This document shows positions 16,955-26,371 of a DNA stretch of 57,863 nucleotides, piece by piece. This DNA is from Microbispora triticiradicis (lineage in GTDB: Bacteria; Actinomycetota; Actinomycetes; Streptosporangiales; Streptosporangiaceae): positions 1 to 57,863 of the forward strand of contig QFZU02000067.1 in the NCBI GenBank assembly GCA_003260025.2. The letters are read 5' to 3'. How positions within the stretch are numbered: the first letter of the stretch is position 1; every line of letters starts with the position of its first letter. Both the position numbers and the translations under genes were made by a program. The notes beneath the pieces were generated by a model. The model was not told the DNA's origin. It did not search any database and saw nothing but the letters and a program-made list of their open reading frames with translations.

Positions 16955-17275
16955 GCTGATCTCGACCCCGACGGCACCTTCTCGGTGCTCGTCGACGACG
17001 AGGAGCAGCGCTCGTGTCACATCGCCTACCTCGCAGCCACCGAGTTCGACCTCGCCGCGGTGGCCGTCTTCTACGGCGGCTGGCTGCCGACCACCGACAT
17101 CCCGATCGGCCGACTCGAGCCGACGCTGTCGCCGACCTCGCGGATCATCGGGCGTGTGCTCTTCCCCGTCGGAGACAACGACCACGTCGTCCCTTCCGGA
17201 CAGCAACGAGAAGATCGCGGACGCGCTGCGCGAGACCGACGTGCGTCACGAGATCGTTGTCTCTCCAAGCGGCGG
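16955..17275 (+). pseudogene. Decayed dienelactone hydrolase (carboxymethylenebutenolidase) fragment
   Basis: The frame through 16985 reads HIAYLAATEFDLAAVAVFYG, GWLPTTDIPI and GRVLFPVGDNDHVVP, which matches the second half of dienelactone hydrolase-type proteins (strand after the nucleophile, then GDxDxxVP with the catalytic Asp). After about 17195 the match continues in another frame (NEKIADALRETDVRHEIVV) and then fades. The N-terminal half with the nucleophile is missing. So this is a truncated, frameshifted remnant. Confidence 0.65.
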
Positions 17276-17292
17276 CTCCGCGTGTACTGGAG

Positions 17293-17337
17293 CGCACGCG
17301 CCCCCGGGTCGGCTCCTCAGGGCCGGGGGCGCGTGCG
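17293..17337. terminator. Strong hairpin terminator, bidirectional
   Basis: CGCACGCGCCCCCGG (17293-17307) pairs perfectly with 17323-17337 across a 15-base loop and is followed by TTT. It lies ten bases from the stop of the leftward small secreted protein gene and so may serve it too. Confidence 0.75.
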
Positions 17338-17347
17338 TTTCACGGGG

Positions 17348-17566
17348 TCACGTGTAGAGGAAGTAGTAGCGGTACCGGCTCTCCCACACGCACGAATAGC
17401 CCTCCCACCAGCCCTGGGCGACGCCGTGGCTTCCGATTCGCTGGCACTCCGAGTAGTCCCTGAAAGCGCCGACCAACTTCTCGGCTTGCGCCGGGGTGGC
17501 GCCGATCGTTAACGACACTCCAAGGACCATGACGGCCGAGATGAGAACAGCGCGTGCCTTTCGCAT
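17348..17566 (-). CDS. Small secreted protein
   Basis: A 72-aa protein with a clear Sec signal peptide (basic MRKAR, hydrophobic core, cleavage after ATPAQA at about residue 28). The mature part is about 44 residues with two Cys (ECQ and SCVWE) that could form one disulfide, and a Tyr/Trp-rich end. ATG 17566 follows AGGAGG. Small secreted proteins of this shape are common in actinomycetes; function unknown. Confidence 0.75.
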   Translation of the reverse strand: MRKARAVLISAVMVLGVSLTIGATPAQAEKLVGAFRDYSECQRIGSHGVAQGWWEGYSCVWESRYRYYFLYT

Positions 17567-18114
17567 TCGTCCTCCTGCGACTGGGGAGATCATGACGGTG
17601 GACATTATCACTCAACTACGCGCCAGAGAGATTGTCACGTCCGGCTCGGTCGCGGGAAGAGCGTGAAACTTTCACCGGCCTTCTCGTGGAACGACACATG
17701 TTTCACGGGGGTTTACCGCCGGTAACGCCGGTGTTGCCTCCGAGATCGCCTGACTACCGGCAATCTCTGCCGTTGTCAATTCGGGGCCGGGCGGCCTTGA
17801 AAGACCTCGTGGGTACGTATCCGACTGCCTGTGCATGCCATAGGTGATCTGAGACTCTAATCGCACTTCGTGTCCATAAAGCACGATTTATGCCGCGTTC
17901 CCTGTTCGATTAGAGCGATACAACGAAAATTTTGACCATCGTCACGACGTGTCATATCGTCGCCCCGCCCATATCGATGTGAGCCGCGACACTCGAGCAG
18001 GACGTTGTTCTCGCAGCGCTACGGTCGCGTGCTGGTCGCGGCCGCCCCGGCGCCGGGAGGAGACATGGACGGCCACCACGGACGCGGCGATCATCCGACC
18101 AACGGAGTCGCACC
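17567..18114. other. 548-base non-coding interval, lower GC than surroundings
   Basis: Carries the upstream region of the small secreted protein and the promoter of the secreted esterase (17932-17960). The stretch from about 17600 to 17960 is visibly richer in A and T than its neighbours. No gene, RNA gene or repeat is recognised in it. Confidence 0.5.
17932..17960 (+). promoter_or_regulatory. Sigma-70-type promoter for the secreted esterase
   Basis: TTGACC (17932-17937), 17-base spacer, TATCGT (17955-17960): a good actinobacterial vegetative promoter, about 150 bases upstream of the ATG at 18115. Confidence 0.5.
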
Positions 18115-19437
18115 ATGCAAGCTCGAATCACCAAGGCCATGATCGTCGGCATGGCGATGACCATGCTGGCCGCCGTCGGTGTCTCAGCGGTCTTCGCGCC
18201 GCCGGCTCACGCCGCGCAGGTGATCACTGATATCTCTTACGCGCCCGCGCAGCCGGCCGGCAGCAGGGGGCACATGCTGGACCTATATCTGCCGTCCACC
18301 GGCATCACGCCCCGGCCGCTGCTGATCTGGCACAGTGGCTCCGCGTGGTCGAGCGACGACGGCAAGACCGGCGCGGACGCGATCGCGGCCGTCTTCAATC
18401 CTCTTGGCTTCGCCGTGGCCGGCGTCAGCGTCCGGTCCAGCGCTCAAGCGATCTTCCCGGCCCAGGTGCACGACATCAAGGCGGCCATCCGCTGGCTGCG
18501 CGCGAACGCCGCCACGTACCAGATCGACCCCAATCGCATCGCGATCATGGGTGACTCCTCGGGCGGCTGGCTGACGGAGATGGCCACCCTGTCCGGCGGC
18601 GTGGCGGCGCTGGAGGGCACCATCGGCACGACCGGCGTCTCCAGCGCCGTGCAGGTGGGACTCGCCTTCTACAGCCCGACCGACTTCCTGCAGATGAACG
18701 CGCAGAACCTGCCGACCGGCGGGCTGGACCACAACTCTCCCGCCTCCCCGGAATCCCTCCTGGTCGGCTGCCCGATCCAGACCTGTCCGGCCACGGTGGC
18801 CCAGGCCAATCCGATGACCTACGTCGACAGCAACGACCCGCCGCTGATGTTCCTGCACGGCCAGGCCGACTTCCTGGTGCCGCACGGGCAGAGCGTCCTT
18901 CTCTACAACAAGATCAAGGCCCAGTGCGGCGACGCCACGTTCATCTCGGTGCCCGGAGCGGATCACATGATGCCCCAGGTCATGGACCCTGCCCACTACG
19001 GCATGCAGACGGTCCGCACCACCACCGACTGCACCGAGACCGTCGGCACCGGCACGTTGAACCCCACCTGGGCCAACTTCGCCACCTTCCTGCGCGGCGG
19101 GCTCAAAATGGGCACCTCCTGCGAGGTCACCTACGCCCGCGGCTCCGGGAGCGGCACTTTCAACGGCAGTGTGACCATGAGGAACACCGGCACGACCCCC
19201 ATCGACGGCTGGACCGTGACGTGGACCTGGCCGGGCAACCAGCAGATCACAAGCGCCTGGAGCGCCACGGTGACCCAGTCCGGCACCCAGGTGACCGCAC
19301 GCGACCTCGGCTACAACTCCTACATCGGCCCCGGCTCCAGTCAGAGCTTCGGCTTCACGGCGAGCTTCACCGGCACGAACGGCATTCCGGCCCAGTTCAA
19401 ACTCAACGACATCGCCTGCACGACAGTGCCCGCCTGA
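18115..19437 (+). CDS. Secreted alpha/beta hydrolase (esterase) with C-terminal CBM2
   Basis: A 440-aa exported protein: signal peptide (about 1-34, ending AHAAQ), an alpha/beta hydrolase domain of the BD-FAE/esterase-lipase kind (about 38-325) with nucleophile GDSSGGW and a late GADHMM supplying His, then a family 2 carbohydrate-binding module (about 337-438) beginning CEVTYARG and ending with a second Cys (NDIAC), the disulfide pair typical of CBM2. CBM2 usually binds cellulose or xylan, so the enzyme may de-esterify plant polysaccharide. ATG 18115 is the first start before the signal peptide. It is monocistronic, with its own promoter and terminator. Confidence 0.9.
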   Translation: MQARITKAMIVGMAMTMLAAVGVSAVFAPPAHAAQVITDISYAPAQPAGSRGHMLDLYLPSTGITPRPLLIWHSGSAWSSDDGKTGADAIAAVFNPLGFAVAGVSVRSSAQAIFPAQVHDIKAAIRWLRANAATYQIDPNRIAIMGDSSGGWLTEMATLSGGVAALEGTIGTTGVSSAVQVGLAFYSPTDFLQMNAQNLPTGGLDHNSPASPESLLVGCPIQTCPATVAQANPMTYVDSNDPPLMFLHGQADFLVPHGQSVLLYNKIKAQCGDATFISVPGADHMMPQVMDPAHYGMQTVRTTTDCTETVGTGTLNPTWANFATFLRGGLKMGTSCEVTYARGSGSGTFNGSVTMRNTGTTPIDGWTVTWTWPGNQQITSAWSATVTQSGTQVTARDLGYNSYIGPGSSQSFGFTASFTGTNGIPAQFKLNDIACTTVPA

Positions 19438-19446
19438 GACGACGCG

Positions 19447-19480
19447 CGCCGGGCCTGAGCCGAATGGCGACGGCCCGGCG
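19447..19480 (+). terminator. Terminator of the secreted esterase gene
   Basis: CGCCGGGCC (19447-19455) and GGCCCGGCG (19472-19480) form a perfect 9-base stem with a 16-base loop, starting nine bases after the stop codon; TCGTTCT follows. Confidence 0.6.
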
Positions 19481-19792
19481 TCGTTCTCCCGCCGTCCGGA
19501 TCGCGGCCTATCGCATTCGGGAAACCGCGACGTGAAGCGGAAAAGCGATGTCCAAATTCAAACACGATCCGTCCGGCCTCGATCACATAATGTCGCTGAC
19601 CAGATCGCGGGCTTTCATATTGCTTCACCCGAGGGCCGCCCCTATCCTTGCCCGTGGCGGCTCGCCGGCTTATTCCACGCTTGCAGTGACCGGCCGGGAG
19701 TCACGTGATATCCCGGGACCCGAATAAACCGGGTAAGCCGCCTTCCCCTGTCGAAGGCCGTTGTCCGGGATCGTCGATGAGTTAGGGGACGT
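19481..19792. other. 312-base interval upstream of the aromatic polyketide cassette
   Basis: No gene is recognised. The region contains relatively AT-rich patches (about 19540-19640 and 19770-19790) and must hold the promoter of the KASIII-ACP-KASIII-PKS operon, but I cannot pick a convincing -35/-10 pair or operator. Confidence 0.4.
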
Positions 19793-20845
19793 GTGCGTAC
19801 ATCCAACATGTTCGTCAGGAGCCTCGGCGTCTATGTGCCTGACAGCGTGAGCGTCGAGCGGGCGGTTCGTGAGGGCTGGTACCCGGCCGACGAGGCCGAG
19901 AAGTTCCAGCAGATCGGCGCGGCGGTGGCCGGCGACATGCCCGCGCCCGAGATGGCGCGGCTCGCGGTCCTGGACGCGTACGACCGCTGGGGTGAGTCCT
20001 CCCCGCGCGATCTCGACCTTCTGCTCTACCCGTCGGTCTGGCACCAGGGCCCGAACGGCTGGCAGCCCCAGCACTACTTGCAGATGCACCTCCTCGGCGG
20101 GAACGTGCCGGCGTTCGAGATCCGGAGCGGCTGCGTAGGGATGATCAGCTCGCTCGAGCTGGCGGCGAGCTACCTGCAGGCCGACGCCGACCGGGAGACG
20201 GCCATGGTCGTCTCCTCGGACAACCACGGCACCCCGCTGGTGGACCGCTGGCGGATGACCCCCGGAGCGCTGATCGGCGACGCCGCGGCCGCGCTCCTCC
20301 TCGGCAAGGAGTACGGCATGGCCGAGCTCCTGTCGGTGAACGCGACGGTGATCCCGGAGGCCGACGCGGTCAACGACGGCGCCTACCCCCTGTTCCCCCC
20401 GGACGCCACCGTCGGCAGGGGGCTGAGCTTCGGAGACCGGCACGAGGAATTCCGCCAGCGGCTGCTCCAGAGGCAGGGAACCGGGATCCACCTGACGATT
20501 CAGAAAACGATGATGCAACAGGTCGAAAAGACCTTGGACGAGGCTGGGATCGGACTCGCCGACATCACACGGGTGGCGTTCCCGCACGGCCGTCGCGAGG
20601 ACCTGGACGGGCAGATGTCCTGGCTGGGCGTCGACGAAGACCAGACCACCTGGGACTACGGGCGGCGCGTCGGCCACTGCGGCGCGGTGGACCAGTTCAT
20701 CGCCTTCGAGCATCTGATCGCGACCGGCGGGCTCGTAGCCGGCGATCACCTGCTCATGGTCGGGTTCGGCTCCGGAACGTCCGTCGCCGCTGCGGTGTTC
20801 AGGGTCCTTTCCACCTCTCCCGTCAAGAGAGGAGCACGCGCATGA
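19793..20845 (+). CDS. KASIII-like acyltransferase A, Cys-His-Asp type
   Basis: A 350-aa FabH-like protein of the CerJ/ChlB3/ChlB6/AviN/CalO4 branch that moves acyl groups rather than condensing them. The nucleophile is Cys114 (RSGCVGM) and the His is His265 (VAFPHGR). At the site of the usual Asn the sequence is GHCGAVDQ, giving Asp300 as the probable third residue, as reported for CerJ-type transferases. GTG 19793 is preceded by TTAGGGGA; ATG 19808 is an alternative. It overlaps the following ACP gene by four bases (ATGA). It probably loads or unloads the aromatic acid made by the PKS at 22178. Confidence 0.88.
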   Translation: MRTSNMFVRSLGVYVPDSVSVERAVREGWYPADEAEKFQQIGAAVAGDMPAPEMARLAVLDAYDRWGESSPRDLDLLLYPSVWHQGPNGWQPQHYLQMHLLGGNVPAFEIRSGCVGMISSLELAASYLQADADRETAMVVSSDNHGTPLVDRWRMTPGALIGDAAAALLLGKEYGMAELLSVNATVIPEADAVNDGAYPLFPPDATVGRGLSFGDRHEEFRQRLLQRQGTGIHLTIQKTMMQQVEKTLDEAGIGLADITRVAFPHGRREDLDGQMSWLGVDEDQTTWDYGRRVGHCGAVDQFIAFEHLIATGGLVAGDHLLMVGFGSGTSVAAAVFRVLSTSPVKRGARA

Positions 20846-21093
20846 CCGAGATCACCCAGAGGCTGATCGACTACATCCAGGAGAACCTCGTCCTGGAGGG
20901 CGACGACATCAAGGTCGACGAGACGACCCCGCTCCTTCAGTCGGGTCTCCTGGACTCCCTGCGGACGGCGCGGCTGCTGAACTTCCTCCGGAGGGACATC
21001 GGCGTCCCGATCCCCGCCGCGAAGCTCGACCCCGAGAACTTCAAGGACGTCCTGACCATCGTGGCGATGGTCAGAGAACTCGAATCCGTCTAG
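20842..21093 (+). CDS. Free-standing acyl carrier protein (ChlB2-like)
   Basis: An 83-aa acyl carrier protein with phosphopantetheine serine Ser39 (GLLDSLRTA). ATG 20842 overlaps the upstream stop (ATGA). It sits between two KASIII-like genes, as in chlorothricin-type pathways where the discrete ACP ChlB2 receives 6-methylsalicylate from the iterative PKS through one KASIII-like enzyme and delivers it to the glycoside through another. That role is inferred from gene content. Confidence 0.9.
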   Translation: MTEITQRLIDYIQENLVLEGDDIKVDETTPLLQSGLLDSLRTARLLNFLRRDIGVPIPAAKLDPENFKDVLTIVAMVRELESV

Positions 21094-21111
21094 CGGAGCG
21101 AGGGCAGAGTC

Positions 21112-22188
21112 ATGCAGTGGGCGGACACGTACATCAGCGGAGTGGGAGCCTTCCTCCCGCGGACCGTCGTCAGTGTCGAGAAGGCCGTCGCCAAAGGCTG
21201 GTACCCGGCCGAAGAGGCCGAACTGCACAACCTGGCGGGGACGGCGGTGGCCGGTGACCTGCCGGCTCCGGAGATGGCCCTGCACGCGGCGCAGAGCGCG
21301 CTCAAGCGCAGCGGGCGGGCACCGGCCGACCTGGATCTCCTCCTGTACGCCTCGACGTGGCACCAGGGACCGGACGGCTGGCCCCCGCACTCCTACCTGC
21401 AGCGTCATCTGGTCGGCGGGGACGTCCTGGCCACCGAGATCCGGCAGGGCTGCAACGGGATGTTCATCGCCCTGGAACTCGCGGCCAGCTACCTGGGCGC
21501 CGCTCCCGGCCGGCAGGCCGCCCTGCTGGTCGCCTCCGACAATTACGGCACGCCGCTGATGGACCGGTGGCGGATGGGCCCCGGCTACATAGGCGGGGAC
21601 GCCGCCAGCGCGCTCGTGCTCACCAAGGAGGCGGGTTTCGCGCGCCTGATGTCGGTCTGCACCACGACAGTGGCCGAGGCCGAGGAACTGCACCGGGGCA
21701 GCGAACCCCTGTTCCCCCCGGGCGTCACGGTCGGGCGCCGGATCAGCTTCGCGGCCCGGAACGAGCAGTTCCGGCAGCAGGTCATGCCCAAGGGCGAGGC
21801 CACCTCGGCGCTGTTCAACATCCAGCGGGCCCTCATGGAGGTCGTCGAGCGCGCGCTGGACGAGAGCGGAATCAAGGCCGGCGATCTCACCCGGGTGGCG
21901 TTCATGAACTACTCCGAAGAGATCGTCGAACAGCGGTGCATGGCCGTGCTCGACCTGCCCATGTCACGCTCGACCTGGGATTACGGCCGCACCATCGGCC
22001 ACTGCGGGGCCAGCGACCAGGTCCTTTCCCTCGATCACCTGCTCATGACCGGGCAACTGCGCCCCGGCGACCACATGCTGATGCTCGGCACAGGGCCGGG
22101 AGTGACCGTCTCCAGCGCCGTGATCAAGATGCTCGATCTCCCTCAATGGGTCGCAAATCGAAGGGAAATGAACGCAGATGGTCGATAG
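21112..22188 (+). CDS. KASIII-like acyltransferase B, catalytic His replaced by Asn
   Basis: A 358-aa paralogue of the protein encoded at 19793, similar over its whole length (shared GWYPAEEAE, WHQGPDGW, DNYGTPLMDRWRMGPG, FPPGVTVGRR). Cys114 (RQGCNGM) and the GHCGASDQ segment with Asp302 are kept. However, the position of the catalytic His reads VAFMNYS: Asn266. It therefore should not act as a normal Cys-His-Asp transferase and may accept or hand over acyl groups by a different geometry, or pair with its paralogue. ATG 21112 follows a GAGGG sequence. Its stop overlaps the PKS start by 11 bases. Confidence 0.87.
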   Translation: MQWADTYISGVGAFLPRTVVSVEKAVAKGWYPAEEAELHNLAGTAVAGDLPAPEMALHAAQSALKRSGRAPADLDLLLYASTWHQGPDGWPPHSYLQRHLVGGDVLATEIRQGCNGMFIALELAASYLGAAPGRQAALLVASDNYGTPLMDRWRMGPGYIGGDAASALVLTKEAGFARLMSVCTTTVAEAEELHRGSEPLFPPGVTVGRRISFAARNEQFRQQVMPKGEATSALFNIQRALMEVVERALDESGIKAGDLTRVAFMNYSEEIVEQRCMAVLDLPMSRSTWDYGRTIGHCGASDQVLSLDHLLMTGQLRPGDHMLMLGTGPGVTVSSAVIKMLDLPQWVANRREMNADGR

Positions 22189-25100
22189 TCCGCGCGGAGC
22201 CCGGGTGGAACCAGTGGCGGTGATCGGGATCGGATGCCGTCTTCCCGGCGACGCCCATTCACCGGACGAGTTCTGGGACCTGTTGCGCGACGGCCGGAAC
22301 ACGACCCGATCGCTGCCCGCCGAACGCTGGCGCTGGTACGAGAACCGGAGCCCCGAATACGCCGCCGCGCTGCGCGGCGCCGTGCGTCACGGCAGCTTCC
22401 TGAGCGACATCGAGGGCTTCGACGCGGAGTTCTTCGGCCTGTCGCCCCGCGAGGCCGAGTTGATGGACCCGCAGCAGCGGATCCTGATGGAGACCGCGTG
22501 GGAGGCCCTGGAGAACGCCGGCCTGCCGCCGCACGAGCTGGCCGGCACCGACGCCGGGGTGTTCATGGGGGTCTGCACCGCCGACTACGGGGGCCGCCTC
22601 CTGGAGGACCTGCCCCAGATCGAGGCGTGGACCGGGATCGGCGCCGCGACCTGCGCCGTCGCCAACCGCATCTCCTACTCCCTGGACCTGCGCGGGCCCA
22701 GCATGGCGATCGACACCGCCTGCTCGGCGTCGCTGGTCGCGCTGCACCTGGCCGCGCAGAGTCTGCGGCTCGGCGAGAACGACGTCGCCCTCGCCGGCGG
22801 CGTCAACCTGCTGGTCACCCCGGGCCAGACCCTCACGCTGGGCACGGCCGGAGCCCTGGCCCCCGACGGGCGGTCCAAGTCGTTCGACGCTTCGGCCGAC
22901 GGCTACGGACGCGGCGAGGGCTGCGGCGTGGTCGTGCTCAAGCGGCTGTCCGACGCGCGGCGCGACGGCGACCGGATCCTCGCGCTCGTCATCGGCAGCG
23001 CCGTGAACCAGGACGGGCACACCAACGGCATCATGGCGCCGTGCGGGGAGGCTCAGGAACACGTGATGATCCGGGCCTGCCGGCAGGCGGGCGTCGAGCC
23101 GTCCACCGTCGACTACATCGAGGCGCACGGCACCGGGACCCGGCTCGGCGACCCGCTGGAGGCGGGGGCGCTCTCCTCCGTGTACGGCACGCGGCGGCCC
23201 CCCGGCGACCCGTGCCTCATCGGCTCGGTCAAGTCCAACATCGGTCACCTCGAAGGCGCCGCCGGCATCGCCGGCGTCATCAAGGCGGTGCTCGCCCTCG
23301 ACCGGGGTGAGATCCCCCCGAGCGTGCTGAACAGCCCGAACCCGGCCATCCCGTGGGAGACCTCGGGCCTTCGCGTGGTGACCGAGCGGTCGGCCTGGCC
23401 CGAGCGCGACCACCCCCGCCGGGCGGGCGTCTCCAGCTTCGGGTACGGCGGCACGGTCGCGCACATCGTGCTGGAGCAGGCTCCTCCGGCCCAGCCGGTG
23501 CCCCGGGACGAGGAGACGAGGGAGCGGCTGTTCCCGCTGTCGGCCGCGTCGGAGCAGGCTCTGCGGCAGTACGCGGGCAGGCTCGCCGACCACTTCGAGA
23601 AAGGGCTCGACCTGGCGTCGGCGGGGCACACGCTGGCGCTGCGGCGCACCCATCTGCCCCGTCGCGCCGTCGTGATCGGGGCTGACGGGGACGAGCTCGC
23701 GGCCGGCCTGCGCAGGCTCGCGGACGACGTGCCGGCCGAGGCCGTCCTCACCGGGGACGTGCTGCCCGAGCTCGGTCCCGGTCCGGTCTGGGTCTTCTCC
23801 GGGCAGGGATGCCAGTGGCGCGGGATGGGGCGGGAGCTGCTCGCCGTGCCGGAGTTCGCGTCCCTGGTCGACGAGGTGGAGCCGATCTTCGCTGAGGAGA
23901 TCGGCTTCTCTCCCCGGCAGGTCCTGGCCGACGGTGATCTCGACACGATCGACCGCGAGCAAACCATGATCTTCGTGATGCAGCTGGGCCTCGCCAGGCT
24001 GTGGAACGCGTATGGGGTCGCTCCGAAGGCCGTCATCGGCCACTCCGTCGGTGAGATCGCGGCGGCGGTGACGGCCGGCGCGATGACCGTCGCCGACGGC
24101 GCCCGCCTGATCTGCCGCCGCTCGCGGCTGCTGCGTCAGGCCGAGGGCAAGGGGGCCATGGTGATGGTCGACCTGTCCTTCGAGGAGGCGGCCGACAGGC
24201 TGGCCGGCCGTACCGACCTGGTGGCGGCGATCTCGTCGGCGCCCGGCTCCACCGTGCTGTCCGGCGACGTCGCCGCGGTCGAGGTGGTGGTGAACGAGTG
24301 GCCGGCCGAGGGCATCGTGGTGCGGCGGGTGGCGTCGGACGTCGCCTTCCACAGCCCGCACATGGATCCTCTGGCCGTCGAACTGGCCGCCGCCACCACC
24401 GATCTCTCGTTCGGCGCGCCCCGCATCCCCATGTACACGACCGCGCTGGCGGACCCCCGGTCCACGCCCGTCCTGGACAGCGCGTACTGGGCGGCGAACC
24501 TCCGGGAGCCCGTGCGGCTGGCCGCGGCGACGACGGCTGCGGCGCAGGACGGCTACCGTTTGTTCCTGGAGATCTCTCCCCACCCCGTGGTCGCGCACTC
24601 CGTCACCGAGACGCTCTCGGAGAACGGGTTCGAGGACGTTTTCGTCGGCACGTCACTGCGCCGCAACCAGCCGGAGCTACAGACCTTCCTCATCGCGGTG
24701 GGCACGGCGCACTGTCACGGCGTCGATGTGGACTGGAGCCGGCTGCAGCCGTCCGGCGGACTGACCGATCTGCCGCCGTACGCCTGGCAGCACCGCCGCC
24801 ACTGGCGCGAGTCCTACAACGAGGAAGGCAACCGAGGGCATGACGTGCACTCTCACACCCTGCTCGGAGCCGGGACCAGCCTCGCGGGCAGTCGTACCCG
24901 GGTGTGGCGGACCTGCTTGGAGGACGCCAACCGGCCCTACCCGGGCAGCCACGCCCTCAACGGGGTCGAGATCGTGCCCGCCGCCGTGCTGGTCAACACG
25001 TTCCTGCACGCGGTCGAGGACGAGGACGTCACGCTCACAGACGTGGAGATGATGCATCCGCTGATGACCGCGCAGCGCAGGCAGATCCAGGTCGTGCACG

Positions 25101-25984
25101 AGCCCCCGGCGATACGGCTCGCGGCCCGTACGCCGGCCGGCCCCGACGAGCCCGAACCCGCCTGGCTGGTGCACGTCACCGCGGACGTGGCCGCTCCGGG
25201 ACAGGTGAAGCCCGACGTGCTGCCGGACGCCGGTGGTCTCACCCCGATGGACCCCGGCTTCGTGCACAACCGGCTGGCCACCGTCGGCGTGCCCTCGACG
25301 GGCTTCGACTGGACGATCGAGACGCTGCTGAGCGGAGACGGCGTGCTGCGGGCCACGGTCCGCACCGAGAAACCGGGGGGCTGGGCTTCGGCTCTGGACG
25401 CGGCGATGTCCGTGGCGCCCTGCGTGTTCCCCGGCGATCCGGTGCTGCGCATGGTGGTGCACATCGACGAGGTGGTGCTGACCGGGACGCCGCCCACAAC
25501 GGTGATCATCGACGCGGCAGTGGACCCGGCCGCCGACGACACCGTGCGAGCGCTGTTGGCCGACCTGGACGGCCGGGTGGTGGGACACCTCTCGGGGCTC
25601 CGCTATCCGGTGATCGACGCGCCCGCCCCGGACGAGGAGGATTTCCGGCAGCCCGCGGAGTCGTTCGGCGGCCTGGCGCCCGAGGTCCTGCACGAGCGCG
25701 TCCTGCCCGAGGTCTGCGCGGAGATCGCGGCCGTGATGAGGCTGGCCCCCGAGGACCTGGCGATCCGGCGTCCCCTTGTCGAACAGGGGCTGGACTCGGT
25801 GATGACCGTCATGGTCCGGCGGCGCCTGGAGAAGCGCTTCGGCTGCCGTCTCCCCACGACCCTGCTGTGGCAGCAGCCCACCATCTCCGCGCTCGCGAAT
25901 CACCTGGTGGAGCTTCTCTCGACTTCGAAACAGGACGCGGCGGCGGAGACCGTTCCCGAGAGCATGCCCGCGATCGGGGGATGA
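22178..25984 (+). CDS. Iterative type I polyketide synthase, orsellinic acid synthase architecture (KS-AT-TH-ACP)
   Basis: A 1,268-aa single-module PKS. KS (about 11-435) with Cys182 (DTACSASL), His317 (EAHGTGT) and His357 (NIGHLEG). AT (about 535-850) with Ser623 (GHSVGE) and DVAFHSP, the malonyl form of iterative enzymes. Dehydratase-like/TH domain (about 888-1150) with His925 in [10 protein letters not shown] and a likely Asp1074 (LDAAM). ACP (about 1168-1245) with Ser1207 (GLDSVM). There is no ketoreductase between TH and ACP. Length and order match bacterial orsellinic acid synthases (AviM, CalO5), which make the unreduced tetraketide; 6-methylsalicylate synthases such as ChlB1 carry a KR. 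The likely product is orsellinate or a close aromatic acid. ATG 22178 follows AAGGGAAAT. It is the last gene of a four-gene operon. Confidence 0.93.
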   Translation: MVDSPRGARVEPVAVIGIGCRLPGDAHSPDEFWDLLRDGRNTTRSLPAERWRWYENRSPEYAAALRGAVRHGSFLSDIEGFDAEFFGLSPREAELMDPQQRILMETAWEALENAGLPPHELAGTDAGVFMGVCTADYGGRLLEDLPQIEAWTGIGAATCAVANRISYSLDLRGPSMAIDTACSASLVALHLAAQSLRLGENDVALAGGVNLLVTPGQTLTLGTAGALAPDGRSKSFDASADGYGRGEGCGVVVLKRLSDARRDGDRILALVIGSAVNQDGHTNGIMAPCGEAQEHVMIRACRQAGVEPSTVDYIEAHGTGTRLGDPLEAGALSSVYGTRRPPGDPCLIGSVKSNIGHLEGAAGIAGVIKAVLALDRGEIPPSVLNSPNPAIPWETSGLRVVTERSAWPERDHPRRAGVSSFGYGGTVAHIVLEQAPPAQPVPRDEETRERLFPLSAASEQALRQYAGRLADHFEKGLDLASAGHTLALRRTHLPRRAVVIGADGDELAAGLRRLADDVPAEAVLTGDVLPELGPGPVWVFSGQGCQWRGMGRELLAVPEFASLVDEVEPIFAEEIGFSPRQVLADGDLDTIDREQTMIFVMQLGLARLWNAYGVAPKAVIGHSVGEIAAAVTAGAMTVADGARLICRRSRLLRQAEGKGAMVMVDLSFEEAADRLAGRTDLVAAISSAPGSTVLSGDVAAVEVVVNEWPAEGIVVRRVASDVAFHSPHMDPLAVELAAATTDLSFGAPRIPMYTTALADPRSTPVLDSAYWAANLREPVRLAAATTAAAQDGYRLFLEISPHPVVAHSVTETLSENGFEDVFVGTSLRRNQPELQTFLIAVGTAHCHGVDVDWSRLQPSGGLTDLPPYAWQHRRHWRESYNEEGNRGHDVHSHTLLGAGTSLAGSRTRVWRTCLEDANRPYPGSHALNGVEIVPAAVLVNTFLHAVEDEDVTLTDVEMMHPLMTAQRRQIQVVHEPPAIRLAARTPAGPDEPEPAWLVHVTADVAAPGQVKPDVLPDAGGLTPMDPGFVHNRLATVGVPSTGFDWTIETLLSGDGVLRATVRTEKPGGWASALDAAMSVAPCVFPGDPVLRMVVHIDEVVLTGTPPTTVIIDAAVDPAADDTVRALLADLDGRVVGHLSGLRYPVIDAPAPDEEDFRQPAESFGGLAPEVLHERVLPEVCAEIAAVMRLAPEDLAIRRPLVEQGLDSVMTVMVRRRLEKRFGCRLPTTLLWQQPTISALANHLVELLSTSKQDAAAETVPESMPAIGG

Positions 25985-25993
25985 GGCCGCCGG

Positions 25994-26031
25994 CCGGGCG
26001 GCCCGAGGGACGATCCCCTCGGGCCGCCCGG
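25994..26031 (+). terminator. Strong terminator after the iterative PKS
   Basis: A perfect 16-base stem (25994-26009 with 26016-26031) and a 6-base loop, starting ten bases after the PKS stop. It closes the KASIII-ACP-KASIII-PKS operon. Confidence 0.85.
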
Positions 26032-26371
26032 CTGTCGTCGTCGGCTCTGGTTCCGACGGCTCAGCGGTTGGTCCACAGGTGCCAGACCTTTATGCACTAC
26101 GCGCTACAGGGCAACTACCTGGAGTGACAGGCCTGACTGTCGTCCGGGAGCGCCCGTGCGCTCTCGTGGCAGCGGCCATCCCGGGGCGTCGGAGGCTGGA
26201 CGGTGACTCGGCCGGCCTGGAGGGCATGCGTGGTGTCGTCATGCACGCTCGGCCGCTGCTGGCTTGGATCCCATGTCATGATCGCTGCCCGCGTCCTGCC
26301 CGCAGAGTCCGTCGCCAGGTGTCGGACGGCGTCACAGGGTGGCGGAACCGCCAGTATGCCGGGGATACGAA
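26032..26371. other. 340-base interval between PKS terminator and tRNA terminator
   Basis: No gene that I can support. Short open frames exist on both strands but have no ribosome binding site, recognisable motif or consistent codon bias. It could be decayed sequence next to a tRNA gene. Confidence 0.4.

Noticed and set aside
16985..17512. Reading 16985-17512 as an intact dienelactone hydrolase
   Set aside because: Only the second half of the family matches, the frame changes near 17195, and the rest of the open frame has no similarity. It is listed as a pseudogene.
15730..19437. An integrated mobile element between the two polyketide cassettes
   Set aside because: Two decayed genes and an AT-richer gap are present, but I found no integrase, transposase, terminal inverted repeats or tRNA fragment.
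22259..24598. A 779-codon open frame on the minus strand opposite the iterative PKS
   Set aside because: The plus strand encodes intact KS and AT motifs; the opposite frame has no family signature or ribosome binding site.
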